From: Ardenticatenales bacterium
GTDB lineage: Bacteria; Chloroflexota; Anaerolineae; Ardenticatenales; Ardenticatenaceae
Assembly: GCA_020634795.1 (NCBI GenBank)
Contig: JACKAZ010000009.1
Span: forward strand, 62,001-126,000
Length of the DNA: 64,000 nt
Direction: 5' to 3'
Within the stretch, counting starts at the first letter, position 1, and each line of letters starts with the position of its first letter. Both the position numbers and the translations under genes were made by a program. The notes beneath the pieces were generated by a model that was not told the DNA's origin, made no database searches, and saw only the letters and a program-made list of their open reading frames with translations. Positions 46,113-55,303 of this stretch are shown one piece after another.

Positions 46113-47141
46113 TTACTCACGCATGCGCGGGTCGAAGACGTCCCGCAGGCCATCGCCCAAGAAGTTGAAGGCCAGCACGGTGAGCGACAGAGCGACCGCT
46201 GGCCCCACGATCATGTGCGGGCTGGAGCGGATCGCTTTGTAGGATTCGTTGAGCATGATCCCCCAGCTTGCGGTGGGCGGGTCAACCCCCAAACCGATGA
46301 AGCTGAGGAAGGCTTCGGTCAGAATGTAGCCCGGAATCGCCAACGTTTCGGCGACGATGCACGGGCCCAGAATGTTCGGGAGCAGGTGGGTAAAAAGGAT
46401 GCGACGCGGGGTGGCACCCACCGCTTCAGCCGCTTCGACGAATTCCTGCCGTTTGTAGGAGAGGGTCTGGCCGCGAGCGATACGGGCCATGCCCAACCAG
46501 TTCAAGGCACCGAGTGCCACAAAGAGGAAGAGCAACCCCCCCAGCGAGCGGTTAAGATTCAGCACTGCTCCTACAAAACCGCTCACATCGGTCTGCCGAC
46601 CCAGCGCCTTGAAGTAGACCTGTAGCAGAATCACGATGATGATGATTGGCAACCCATAGAGCAGGTCGACGACCCGCATCATAAGGTCATCCACCCGCCC
46701 CCCAGCGTAGCCCGAGACCAGACCATAGACCAAGCCAATGAAGAGGCTCACCGCCGAGGCGATAAAGGCCACGGCCAGCGAGACCCGCGCCCCGTACATG
46801 GTGCGCGAAAGGATATCGCGGCCCAAGTGATCGGCCCCCAACCAGTAGACGAAGCCTTCGGTCGTTGTGCCCGTCGAGACCGCGCCGAAACTCTTGCTGT
46901 TGTCCGCCAAGGTCTGTTTGGCATAGGCCGGTTGGACTTCCACGGCGTCGCTGAACCCCTGCAAGACGTAAGGATTGAGTTGCTCGGCCAGAATGGCGAT
47001 CAACAATAGGAACAGGATGAACAGCATACTGACAACGGCGGCGGGGTTTTTCAGCAGCCGCGTGAACGCATCGGCCCATGGCCCCTTGGCATTTTTGGGC
47101 GCAACGTGATCATGGGTCACGGTCTGTTGTGCTACGGCCAT
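46113..47141 (-). CDS. dppC: oligopeptide ABC transporter permease, C type (system 1)
   Basis: 342 residues, about six membrane helices. OppC_N-type start with LLKNPAAVVSMLFILFLLLIAILAEQLNPY, HWLGADHLGRDILSRTMYGARVSL-like segment and the EAA loop (EFVEAAEAVGATPRRILFTHLLPN). Forms the channel with DppB. AAGGAG precedes the ATG, 54 bp after dppB. The periplasmic region between helix 1 and GADHLGRD is about 30 residues longer than in system 2. Confidence 0.94.
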   Translation of the reverse strand: MAVAQQTVTHDHVAPKNAKGPWADAFTRLLKNPAAVVSMLFILFLLLIAILAEQLNPYVLQGFSDAVEVQPAYAKQTLADNSKSFGAVSTGTTTEGFVYWLGADHLGRDILSRTMYGARVSLAVAFIASAVSLFIGLVYGLVSGYAGGRVDDLMMRVVDLLYGLPIIIIVILLQVYFKALGRQTDVSGFVGAVLNLNRSLGGLLFLFVALGALNWLGMARIARGQTLSYKRQEFVEAAEAVGATPRRILFTHLLPNILGPCIVAETLAIPGYILTEAFLSFIGLGVDPPTASWGIMLNESYKAIRSSPHMIVGPAVALSLTVLAFNFLGDGLRDVFDPRMRE

Positions 47142-47195
47142 GTCGGTGCTCCTTCTGGGTTAAAGGTTCGTTGCTTCAGGTGGGGTCGTCCGTCC

Positions 47196-48257
47196 TTAAT
47201 CCAAGCGGATGCGGGGGTCCAACCAGCCGTAGGTGATATCGACCAGCATGTTGGCCGCCACCAGTAAGACCCCATAGATCACCGACACACTCGTGATCAG
47301 GGTATAGTCGCGGTTGGTAATGCTGTCGATGAAATATTTGCCCATCCCCGGGATGGCGAAGATCAGTTCGATCACGAAGGTCCCGGTCACCACACCGGCC
47401 ACCATCGGCCCGAGGATCGTCACGACTGGAATCAGGCTATTCTTCAAGGCGTGCCGCACGATGACAACCCGTTCCTTCAGCCCCTTGGCCCGTGCGGTGC
47501 GGATGTAATCTTCACGAATCACCTGCAACAGACTGGCCCGCGTCAGGCGAGCGATGGACGCTGACAGCCCCGTGCCGAGCGCGATGACCGGCATGATGGT
47601 ATGTTTGAAGAAGTCCCAGGTCAGGGGCGGAATGATGCCGAGTGTGTAGGGCGGTGGGGCCCCCCATTGCGCGGCGGGCAGCCAGCCCAGCTTCACGGCG
47701 AAGACCACGATCAGAACCGGCCCGATCACCATGGAAGGGATGGAGAGGCCAAGGACCGCCACGAAGCTGGCTAGGTAGTCGACCCATGAGTTCTGCCGCA
47801 GGGCCGCCAGCACGCCCGCCGGAATGCCGATCAATAGCCCCAGAATAATCGAGAGGATCCCCAACTGTAAGGAGACCGGGAAGGAGTTACCGACAATCGT
47901 GTTGATGGAGCGCCCCCGTTGCTTCATCGATTCCCCGAGGTCGCCGCGAATCAGCCCGCGCGAGACGCCTTCAGGGGTCTCTTTGATGATGTCGCAGCCC
48001 GGAATGAAGCCCGCCACGTTGCAAACGCCGAGCGCCACGTCGTCACCCACCACGTAGGAGGTGAACTGCCACATCAGCGGCCAATCGAGGTGGTAACGCT
48101 TTTCCAGATTTTCCCGAATGGCGGGGGGCAAGGCACGGTCGCCCACAAAGTCGAAAGGTCCGGCGGGTACTTGGCGAATGAGGTAGAAGACCACAAAGGC
48201 CATCAGTAGGATAACCGGAATAGAGACGAGTGTACGGCGGATAATGTAGCTGAGCAT
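47196..48257 (-). CDS. dppB: oligopeptide ABC transporter permease, B type (system 1)
   Basis: 353 residues. MLSYIIRRTLVSIPVILLMAFVVFYLIRQVPAGPFD is the typical DppB/OppB start; the EAA loop reads YIRTARAKGLKERVVIVRHALKNSLIPVVTILG. AGGAGG is 7 nt before the ATG. The gene opens the dppB-dppC-oppA1 segment and has a TTGAACCA-N16-GTAT promoter about 120 bp upstream that overlaps the end of dppF of system 2. Confidence 0.94.
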   Translation of the reverse strand: MLSYIIRRTLVSIPVILLMAFVVFYLIRQVPAGPFDFVGDRALPPAIRENLEKRYHLDWPLMWQFTSYVVGDDVALGVCNVAGFIPGCDIIKETPEGVSRGLIRGDLGESMKQRGRSINTIVGNSFPVSLQLGILSIILGLLIGIPAGVLAALRQNSWVDYLASFVAVLGLSIPSMVIGPVLIVVFAVKLGWLPAAQWGAPPPYTLGIIPPLTWDFFKHTIMPVIALGTGLSASIARLTRASLLQVIREDYIRTARAKGLKERVVIVRHALKNSLIPVVTILGPMVAGVVTGTFVIELIFAIPGMGKYFIDSITNRDYTLITSVSVIYGVLLVAANMLVDITYGWLDPRIRLD

Positions 48258-48379
48258 CTGCCCCTCCTAATGAGCGGTGGTGCGGCCAAGGACGTGACCG
48301 CTGGGCATCGGTATTCGGCGGCGGACGATGGCGGATGAACGAGGACGCAGGGACGACCTATCCATCCCAGTAACGCTAT

Positions 48380-48407
48380 ATACTCGGTTCGCGTCGATTT
48401 GGTTCAA
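48380..48407 (-). promoter_or_regulatory. putative ECF-sigma promoter for dppB-dppC
   Basis: TTGAACCA (48407-48400), 16 bp, GTATATA. The -35 element overlaps the TGA stop of the upstream dppF (48406-48404). The spacer matches the site before the ECF sigma gene at 13 of 16 positions. Confidence 0.65.
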
Positions 48408-49453
48408 CTTATGCCAAGATTGATGTCAAGCTTGTTGCGACCACTCTCTACCAAGTGACAGGCAACCCAGTGATTGGGCTTCGCCTCGTAGAAAACGGGC
48501 TCCTCTTCCTTGCAGATTTCAATCGCCAGCGGGCACCGGGTGCGGAAGTTGCAGCCCGAAGGGGGATTGACCGGGCTGGGCACGTCGCCTTTCAAGATGA
48601 CCCGTTCGCGCGTGGCTTCCAGCTTCGGATCGGCGATGGGGATGGCCGAGAGGAGCGCTTGGGTGTAGGGGTGGAGCGGATCATCATAGAGGTCTAGCCG
48701 GTCGGCCAGTTCCACGATCTTACCGAGGTACATCACCGCCACACGGTCGGAGATGTGGCGCACCACGCTGAGGTCGTGGGCGATGAAGAGATAGGTCAGG
48801 TCGAACTGTTGCTGCAAATCTTCCATCAGGTTGATGACCTGCGCCTGAATCGAGACATCCAGCGCCGAGATCGGCTCGTCGGCCACGATAAAGTCGGGAT
48901 TCGTGGTTAGGGCGCGGGCCAAACCGATGCGCTGCCGCTGACCGCCGGAAAATTCGTGCGGGTAGCGATTGACGAAGTAGGGGTTCAGCCCCACTACCTT
49001 CAACAGCTCTTGGACCCGCTCTCGTTTCTCGTTGCCGCTGGCAATGCCGTGGACTTCCAGCGGTTCTCCGACGATATCCCCCACGAGCATCCGTGGGTTG
49101 AGCGAAGCGTAGGGATCTTGGAAAATCATCTGCATGTGGCGACGCATCTTGCGCAGATTGCCGCCGTGCAATTTGGTCAGATCGGTCCCCTGGAAAAAGA
49201 CCTCGCCCCCCGTCGGGTGATGAAGCTGGAGAATGGCGCGACCCGTGGTGCTCTTACCACAACCCGATTCGCCCACCAGCCCCAATGTTTCGCCCTTCAT
49301 GATGTCGAAGGTCAGCCCATCGACCGCTTTGACCGCCCCCACTTGGCGCTGAATCAACAAGCCATCGTTGATGGGAAAATGCATTTCTAGGTTACGCACG
49401 GAGACCAGCGGCTCACCTAGCGCGTTGTGTTCCGTCTGAACTACGTCAGTCAT
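48404..49453 (-). CDS. dppF: oligopeptide ABC transporter ATPase, F type (system 2)
   Basis: 349 residues from ATG at 49453 with GGAGGAG upstream; the longer frame to 49588 overlaps dppD. Walker A GESGCGKS, signature FSGGQRQR, Walker B FIVADEPISALDVS, oligo_HPY Cys motif NFRTRCPLAIEIC. Close relative of the system 1 DppF. Follows dppD by 17 bp. The 3' end carries the -35 element of the next promoter. Confidence 0.93.
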   Translation of the reverse strand: MTDVVQTEHNALGEPLVSVRNLEMHFPINDGLLIQRQVGAVKAVDGLTFDIMKGETLGLVGESGCGKSTTGRAILQLHHPTGGEVFFQGTDLTKLHGGNLRKMRRHMQMIFQDPYASLNPRMLVGDIVGEPLEVHGIASGNEKRERVQELLKVVGLNPYFVNRYPHEFSGGQRQRIGLARALTTNPDFIVADEPISALDVSIQAQVINLMEDLQQQFDLTYLFIAHDLSVVRHISDRVAVMYLGKIVELADRLDLYDDPLHPYTQALLSAIPIADPKLEATRERVILKGDVPSPVNPPSGCNFRTRCPLAIEICKEEEPVFYEAKPNHWVACHLVESGRNKLDINLGIS

Positions 49454-49470
49454 AGTCTCTCCTCCAAGCC

Positions 49471-50484
49471 CTATGTAATTTCTCGAACACGGTGGTGGTG
49501 CGCCAACACTTTTTCGCCGCGCGGTTTCACCCAGCAGCGCACAAAGTGGCGGTCGCCGACCTCTTCCAAATCGGGGTCCTGCACACATTGCGAAATCGCA
49601 TATGGGCAGCGGGGCATGAACGGACAGGTCGTGGGGTAGTCGATCAGATCGGGCGGGAAGCCCTGAACGGGCTGGAGCCGTTCATGTTCACGCGAGTCCA
49701 AGCGGGGGATGCTCCGGAGTAGGCCAATCGTGTAGGGGTGGCGCGGATTCTCGTACAGTTGGTTGACGGGGGCCACTTCAACGATTTCGCCCGCGTACAT
49801 GACCATGATGCGGTCCGCGAGGCTGGCGAGCAGCGACATATCATGGGTGATCCAGATGATCGCCATGCCGATTTCGCTGCGCAGATCCTTGACAAGGTCC
49901 ACGATTTGGGCCTGGATCGTCACGTCGAGGGCGGTCGTTGGCTCATCGGCGATCAGGAGTTGCGGCACACAGGCCAACCCAATCGCGATCATCACCCGCT
50001 GTCGCATCCCACCGGAAAATTGGTGCGGATAATCGTCGATCCGCTTTTCGGCGGCGGGGATACCGACCATCCGCAGCAGCTCAACCGCGCGATCGCGCGC
50101 CTCTTGCTTATTGAGCTTCAGGTGCAACTCCAACGCTTCCATGATCTGGGTGCTAATCCGCAACACGGGATTGAGCGAGGTCATGGGGTCTTGGAAGATC
50201 ATGGCCATGTTATTGCCACGAATCTCGCGCATCTCGTTCTGGTTCATCTGCACCAGATCGCGCCCTTGGAAGAGCGCCTCCCCACCGGTAACTTTGCCCG
50301 GGGGTTGCGGGATGAGCTTCATGAGTGAGAGCATCGTCACACTCTTGCCAGAGCCAGATTCACCCACCACACCGAGCGTCTCCCCCTCATCGACATGGAA
50401 GGTGACGTGATTGACGGCTTTTACAACGCCGTTTTCGGTGAAGAAGCGTGTCTCTAGCTCTTTTACGTCCAGTAGTCTCGCCAT
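49471..50484 (-). CDS. dppD: oligopeptide ABC transporter ATPase, D type (system 2)
   Basis: 337 residues. Walker A GESGSGKS, signature FSGGMRQR, Walker B LLIADEPTTALDVT and C-terminal CPFMPRCPYAISQC. Upstream lies a 559-bp gap, so the dppD-dppF pair is probably transcribed separately from the permeases of its own system. Confidence 0.93.
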   Translation of the reverse strand: MARLLDVKELETRFFTENGVVKAVNHVTFHVDEGETLGVVGESGSGKSVTMLSLMKLIPQPPGKVTGGEALFQGRDLVQMNQNEMREIRGNNMAMIFQDPMTSLNPVLRISTQIMEALELHLKLNKQEARDRAVELLRMVGIPAAEKRIDDYPHQFSGGMRQRVMIAIGLACVPQLLIADEPTTALDVTIQAQIVDLVKDLRSEIGMAIIWITHDMSLLASLADRIMVMYAGEIVEVAPVNQLYENPRHPYTIGLLRSIPRLDSREHERLQPVQGFPPDLIDYPTTCPFMPRCPYAISQCVQDPDLEEVGDRHFVRCWVKPRGEKVLAHHHRVREIT

Positions 50485-50551
50485 CGTGACTCTCCTAACT
50501 CTGTGAGCGACGTCGATAAGGCAGCGGACAAATCAGCCAGATATGGGTGCT

Positions 50552-50580
50552 AGTGTTACACCAACCAGCGGTTTCGTCAA
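50552..50580 (-). promoter_or_regulatory. weak candidate promoter for dppD-dppF (system 2)
   Basis: TTGACG on the minus strand (50580-50575) with TAACAC 16 bp further. The -10 is poor, so this is only a candidate; it lies about 70 bp before the dppD ATG. Confidence 0.3.
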
Positions 50581-51043
50581 GCGCGGGCCTCGGCAAAGGT
50601 GCAACTAGCCTGTTCCGATGATAGAACACGCCCGAAAATACGGCAATTCGTTTGACTTATTACGGTCGACCATCGGCGGATTAACGGGGATAGGGGTGCT
50701 AATCGCCTTGACCAGAGAAGCGGAACCCGCCCCCGATGTACGGGGAAGGGCAGCAACGTGTCAAAAGATTGACAGGTTGAAGGCTAGTATAATAGCAATC
50801 GGCAGAACGCACCAATTGAGGGTGATGTGGGGTGGGTGCGGGCCTGTTGGCATTGAATAGATGGGTGAGTTGAGGCGTTAAGAGTTTGGCGCATGGGGGA
50901 TTGTGCAGTCCAGCAGCATGGTAAGACGAGGGCCAACCGCCGTCCCGTCACTCGCATGGCCCGCTGTCACACCAGAAGATCGTTCCCCGCTTTTCCATCG
51001 CCCACAAAGCAGCCCGTTCTGCCTTTCGCGTTTCGCGCTGCCG
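50581..51043. other. intergenic region between dppC (system 2) and dppD
   Basis: 463 bp beyond the candidate promoter. TTGACA and TATAAT near 50770-50795 on plus are only 13 bp apart and no plus gene follows. A degenerate GTGAGTTG/GAGTTTGG motif and GCGCATGGGG near 50860-50900 belong to the dispersed motifs. No supported gene. Confidence 0.5.
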
Positions 51044-51991
51044 TCACCGTCCCAACGCTTCGTTCAGGCCGTCGCCGATGAAGTTGAAGGCGAAGACGAG
51101 CGAGCCAACCACCAGACCCGGTGCCCAGACCAGCCAAAGGGCGGAGGGCTGTCGCCAGAAGCTGAAATTGGCGAAGATCATCGCCCCCCAGCTTGCGGTC
51201 GGCGGTTGGATGCCGATGCCGAAGAAGCTCAAGGTCGATTCGGCCAAGATCGCGCCGCCCAGCCCCATGCTGACCGAAACGATGACCGGCGTCAGCGCGT
51301 TGGGCAACAGATGGCGCAGCAGGATGCGCCACGGCGGGACGCCGATGGCGTGAGCCGCCTCGACGAAGGGCTGTTCGCGCAGCGCCAGAATTTGGCCGCG
51401 GATGAGCCGTGCTAGCCCCGGCCAGCCCACCATACTGAGGGCAAAGATCACGACGAAGAATTCAGCATAACCGCTACGCACGAACGGTTTCAGTGCTTCG
51501 TACTGGGAGAGCCAACCTTCGATGCGGGGTTGCACCGTGGCGGCCAAGAGGATGGCGAAGAGCAAGCCGGGAAAGGCGAAAAGGACATCGCTGACGCGCA
51601 TCACCAGTTGATCGACCCAGCCGCCGAAGAAGCCCGCCGCACTTCCCAGCACCAGCCCCAACGTCAGCCCTACGATCACCGTCGCGGGGGCCACGATCAG
51701 CGCGGTGCGGGCACCCCAGATCAGGCGGCTGAACTGGTCGCGGCCCAAGCGGTCGGTGCCGAAGGGGTGCGCCAGCGAAGGGGCCGCTTGGGTGTTCGTC
51801 AGCTCTTGCTCGGTGTAACTGTAGGGCGCGAGCCACGGGGCAAATAGTCCGACCATAACAAAGAGCAACACGATAACAGCGCCAAGCACCGCGAATTTAT
51901 TGCGGCGATACCGTTGCCAAAAGCGACGCCAAGCAGCGCTGCCCTGCGCGGCGGGGCGCTGTGTGGCCACGGGGGGCCGTTGTTGGAACAT
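51044..51991 (-). CDS. dppC: oligopeptide ABC transporter permease, C type (system 2)
   Basis: 315 residues, about six helices. WQRYRRNKFAVLGAVIVLLFVMVGLFAPWLAPY opens the OppC fold; HPFGTDRLGRDQFSRLIWGARTAL and EAA loop PFVEAAHAIGVPPWRILLRHLLPN are standard. No clear ribosome site before ATG 51991. Follows dppB by 153 bp that contain GGTGCAT and GAGAATG motifs. Confidence 0.94.
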   Translation of the reverse strand: MFQQRPPVATQRPAAQGSAAWRRFWQRYRRNKFAVLGAVIVLLFVMVGLFAPWLAPYSYTEQELTNTQAAPSLAHPFGTDRLGRDQFSRLIWGARTALIVAPATVIVGLTLGLVLGSAAGFFGGWVDQLVMRVSDVLFAFPGLLFAILLAATVQPRIEGWLSQYEALKPFVRSGYAEFFVVIFALSMVGWPGLARLIRGQILALREQPFVEAAHAIGVPPWRILLRHLLPNALTPVIVSVSMGLGGAILAESTLSFFGIGIQPPTASWGAMIFANFSFWRQPSALWLVWAPGLVVGSLVFAFNFIGDGLNEALGR

Positions 51992-52144
51992 GGTGGCTGG
52001 CTCTGTCTACGAAGGTAGTGGTTGGTGTGGCTGGTTCGCTTTGTCAGGGCGTTGGGCGTGGAAAATGGAGAATAGAGAATGGGGGGCCTTGCAAAATCAA
52101 TGTGAATTCAACGATTCCCATGCACCATGCACCATTCACCATGC

Positions 52145-53074
52145 TTATTGCACCCGAATACGCGGGTCGGCATAGGCGTAGAGCAGATCGACCAACAGGT
52201 TGGCGACCGCGTAACCGACCGCGATCAGGAGCGTGAGTGCCATGATGATCGGATAGTCGCGGGCGTAGAAGGCATCGACCCCCAGACGACCGATGCCCGG
52301 AATACCGAGCAAGGTTTCGGTGATGAAGGAGCCACTGACCAAACCACCGAGCATCAGCCCGAAGATCGTGATGAGCGGGATCATGGCGTTACGCAAGGCG
52401 TGGCGCAGCAGTACGGTCGTTTCCGACAGCCCCTTCCCCCGTGCGGTGCGGATAAAATCTTGCTCCAACACTTCGGCGAGGTTGGCGCGGGTCTGCCGCG
52501 CATAGACGGCCAGCGGCCCCAGCGAGAGTACGCTGATCGGCAAGATCGCCTTGCTGCTCAACAAGCCCCCCCACCCCACACCCAGCAGGGGGATCTGCTC
52601 GATGAAAAGCCACATCAGGATGGGGAGCAGCACGAAGGTGGGGAAGGAGATCGCCAGCACAATGCCGAACATCAGGAAATAGTCGAGCGGCGTGTTGCGG
52701 AAGAGGGCGGCCACAATCCCGATCGGGATGCCGAAGAAAGCCCCCAGCAGCAGCGCCACCAGGTTGATCTGCAGACTGACCCACAGCCGCCCCGCCAACA
52801 GCTCACGGATCGGTTTGCCGGGGAAGAGGGTGATGCTTTCGCCGAAATCGCCCCGTACGGCCTTCCCGACGTACTCACCATATTGCATGAGGAAGGGGCG
52901 GTCAAGGCCCAGTTCGGCCCGCAGCCGCGCAACGGCTTCGGGGTTGCTGCGCGTGCCGAGTCGCTGTTGAATCGGATCGCCCGGCCCGTAGAGGCCGATC
53001 GCAAAGGTCAGCAACGCGATGATCAACAGCAAGATCGGCATCCACAGTAGCCGCCGGATGAGGTAGACGAGCAT
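52145..53074 (-). CDS. dppB: oligopeptide ABC transporter permease, B type (system 2)
   Basis: 309 residues. MLVYLIRRLLWMPILLLIIALLTFAIGLYGPGDP is the DppB start; EAA loop FIRTARGKGLSETTVLLRHALRNAMIPLITIFG. Shorter than the system 1 DppB by 44 residues in the first periplasmic loop. Encoded downstream of the two system 2 binding proteins. Confidence 0.94.
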   Translation of the reverse strand: MLVYLIRRLLWMPILLLIIALLTFAIGLYGPGDPIQQRLGTRSNPEAVARLRAELGLDRPFLMQYGEYVGKAVRGDFGESITLFPGKPIRELLAGRLWVSLQINLVALLLGAFFGIPIGIVAALFRNTPLDYFLMFGIVLAISFPTFVLLPILMWLFIEQIPLLGVGWGGLLSSKAILPISVLSLGPLAVYARQTRANLAEVLEQDFIRTARGKGLSETTVLLRHALRNAMIPLITIFGLMLGGLVSGSFITETLLGIPGIGRLGVDAFYARDYPIIMALTLLIAVGYAVANLLVDLLYAYADPRIRVQ

Positions 53075-53289
53075 GGGCTATCTTCGCGCTATCGGGTCAG
53101 GGCCAAGGCGGGGCATGTTGCATTCGAGTTGGTCTTGCGGTCGAGAATCCGCGACATGGCCTTGCATTGACAAACAAAGTGGGAACCATGTCGCTCTCGA
53201 TCTCTATCTCTCGCCATAACGTGTCACAGATCGCCAGAGATCAGCTTCGTTAAAACATACCCCCTGCCCCTTGACCCTTGCACTTTGCA

Positions 53290-54996
53290 CTATTGCGCCA
53301 GCTTAACGTACTTCAACGTCGGCACGATGGTGGGTGGGAAGCGGTAATCTTGGACGTAAGGCTTCACCAGCACATAGCCCTTGTTGAACCAGAGCGGTAC
53401 CCAGGCCGCATCCTGAACGATGAGCTGTTGCGCTTGATCGTAGAGCGCCATGCGGGCATCGTTGTCCTGCTCCACCCGCGCCTCTTCCAGCAACGCATCG
53501 ACCTCGGCATTACAGTAGCCGGTGCGATTGCCGAGACTGTCGCAGTGGAAGAGCAGATCAAGGAAGTTTTCGGGGTCGGGATAGTCCGCAATCCAGCCGA
53601 TACTGAACGCTTGGTAAGGGTTGGGGCGGCGGTCGATATCGGTCAGGAAGGTCGCCCATTCCGTCTGCTCAATCGCCACATCGACAGCCAGATTGCGCTT
53701 CCACATCTCCACGATCGCTTCGATCTGCGGCCCCGCCGCGCCCCCCGCGCCGCTGACGTGCAGCGTAATATCAGGGAGATTCTCGGCCCCGCCATAGCTC
53801 GATTCGGCGAGCAACCGCTGGGCCTCTTCGGCGTTGAAACGCAGCCCTTCGATGTTGGGGTCGTGGCCGGGCATGCCGGGCGGGATGATGCCGTAGGCTG
53901 GCACCACCGTATCGTTCAATACCGCTGTCACCAGCGCTTCTTTGTCAATCGCCAGATTGAAGGCTTGGCGCACCTGCGGATCGTCGAAGGGCGGCTGATT
54001 GGCGTTGAGGCCGATGTAGCCGATGCTGAACTCGGAGACCTCGCGCAGATCGGCGTTAAGGGGGCTGCTGGGATCGAGCACGCGATCGATGTCCCCCAAA
54101 CCGACCCCGACCACATCAACTTCGTCCGTTTCATACATGGTCATGCCACTGCCACCGGAGAGAATATAGGTGACGCGGTCGAGCGACGGTTTGGGATCGC
54201 CGTAATAATTCTCGTTCGGCGCCAGTACCAACCGCTCGCCAAAGCGATATTCGTCCAGCCTGAATGGCCCACTGCCGTTGGGGTTGGTGGTCGCCCACAG
54301 GTTGCCCCCCGCCTGCACCGCCGCCTGATCGACCACAAAAGCGGTCGGGTAGGTCAGCTTGGCCAAGAAGTAGACCTTGGGCGCGTCGATGGTGATCTCC
54401 AGCGTTTGCGGGTCGATGACGCGCACGCCACTGACCTCGCCCGCCGCTTGGCCGAGCTTCTCCTTACAACCGACGATGTCGCCCAAATAGGTGTCGGCGA
54501 CGGGGGAGAGTGTGGCTGGGTCGCAGGCCCGCTCGATGGTGTACTTAAAGTCCTCGGCGGTGACCGCGCTGCCATCGGCGAAGGTGACGTCGTCGCGCAG
54601 CGTGAAGGTGTAGGTCAAGCCGTCGTCGCTCACACGCCAATCGGCGGCAATGTCGGGCACAATCTCGACATTCTCGTCCAGCGTGACGAGGCCGCTGAAC
54701 AGTTCAACGATATAGTTGGCCGAGGTCGCGTCGCTGGCCAGCGCCGGGTCGAGCGTGGGCGGTTCGCCGCCCAGCAAGCGGAGCGAATTGCTGCTGGCCG
54801 TGGCGGATGAGCCGCTGCTCGTTCCCTCGGTCGTCGTCCCTTGATCCGTCTCGGTGGTCGCCACCACGGTCGACGATTCCTCGCCGCGATTCAAGAGCGC
54901 CACGCCGCCAAAGATGACGAGGGCCGCCAACGCCAGCACGCACAGGCCGACCAAGCCGCCCAAGATCACGTACATGAGCGTACGATTGTTTTCCAT
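53290..54996 (-). CDS. family 5 oligopeptide-binding protein, membrane-anchored (system 2)
   Basis: 568 residues. N-terminal segment MYVILGGLVGLCVLALAALVIFGGVALL is a membrane anchor rather than a lipobox signal; a Ser/Thr/Gly linker follows. SBP_bac_5 fold: GGEPPTLDPALASDATSANYIVELFSGLVTLDE, DWRVSDDGLTYTFTLRDDVTFADGSAVTAEDF, QAFNLAIDKEALV, SIGWIADYPDPENFLDLLFHCDS. Captures peptides for system 2 permeases just downstream. GGAGGAG lies upstream of the ATG. Confidence 0.92.
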   Translation of the reverse strand: MENNRTLMYVILGGLVGLCVLALAALVIFGGVALLNRGEESSTVVATTETDQGTTTEGTSSGSSATASSNSLRLLGGEPPTLDPALASDATSANYIVELFSGLVTLDENVEIVPDIAADWRVSDDGLTYTFTLRDDVTFADGSAVTAEDFKYTIERACDPATLSPVADTYLGDIVGCKEKLGQAAGEVSGVRVIDPQTLEITIDAPKVYFLAKLTYPTAFVVDQAAVQAGGNLWATTNPNGSGPFRLDEYRFGERLVLAPNENYYGDPKPSLDRVTYILSGGSGMTMYETDEVDVVGVGLGDIDRVLDPSSPLNADLREVSEFSIGYIGLNANQPPFDDPQVRQAFNLAIDKEALVTAVLNDTVVPAYGIIPPGMPGHDPNIEGLRFNAEEAQRLLAESSYGGAENLPDITLHVSGAGGAAGPQIEAIVEMWKRNLAVDVAIEQTEWATFLTDIDRRPNPYQAFSIGWIADYPDPENFLDLLFHCDSLGNRTGYCNAEVDALLEEARVEQDNDARMALYDQAQQLIVQDAAWVPLWFNKGYVLVKPYVQDYRFPPTIVPTLKYVKLAQ

Positions 54997-55303
54997 TGAT
55001 TCCTTCTCCTCCGTAACAGTCCCGAATGAGCCGCAACTATAGCATAGGGCAAAAGCATTGCGGAAACGGGGGGGGCGCGTTTGGGGAGTTTGAGGGCCGA
55101 GCGTCTCGAAGCCGGAGGGTTTGAGTTATGGATTGTGGGGCAGGGTGCAGGGACTGGGACCATCTCCCACCCCTAGTCAGGCGGTGAGATGATGGCCTGC
55201 ATCTGCCCATTCACTATTCGCCATTCGCCATCCTGCGTTCGGAGCCTGCCCTGAGCGAAGCCAAAGGGAGCTTGTCAAAAGGTTTCGCGCTAACGGCTCG
55301 GTG
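54997..55303. other. intergenic region between the two system 2 binding proteins
   Basis: 307 bp. It holds GAGTTTG-like remnants near 55087-55130, CATTCACTATTCGCCATTCGCCAT near 55207 and the text GAGCCTGCCCTGAGCG near 55241, a motif often seen scattered in genome gaps. TATGCTATAG near 55040 could be a -10 for the downstream gene but lacks a good -35. Confidence 0.5.

Noticed and set aside
50771..50795. TTGACA and TATAAT as a plus-strand promoter
   Set aside because: Spacing is 13 bp and no plus-strand gene follows.
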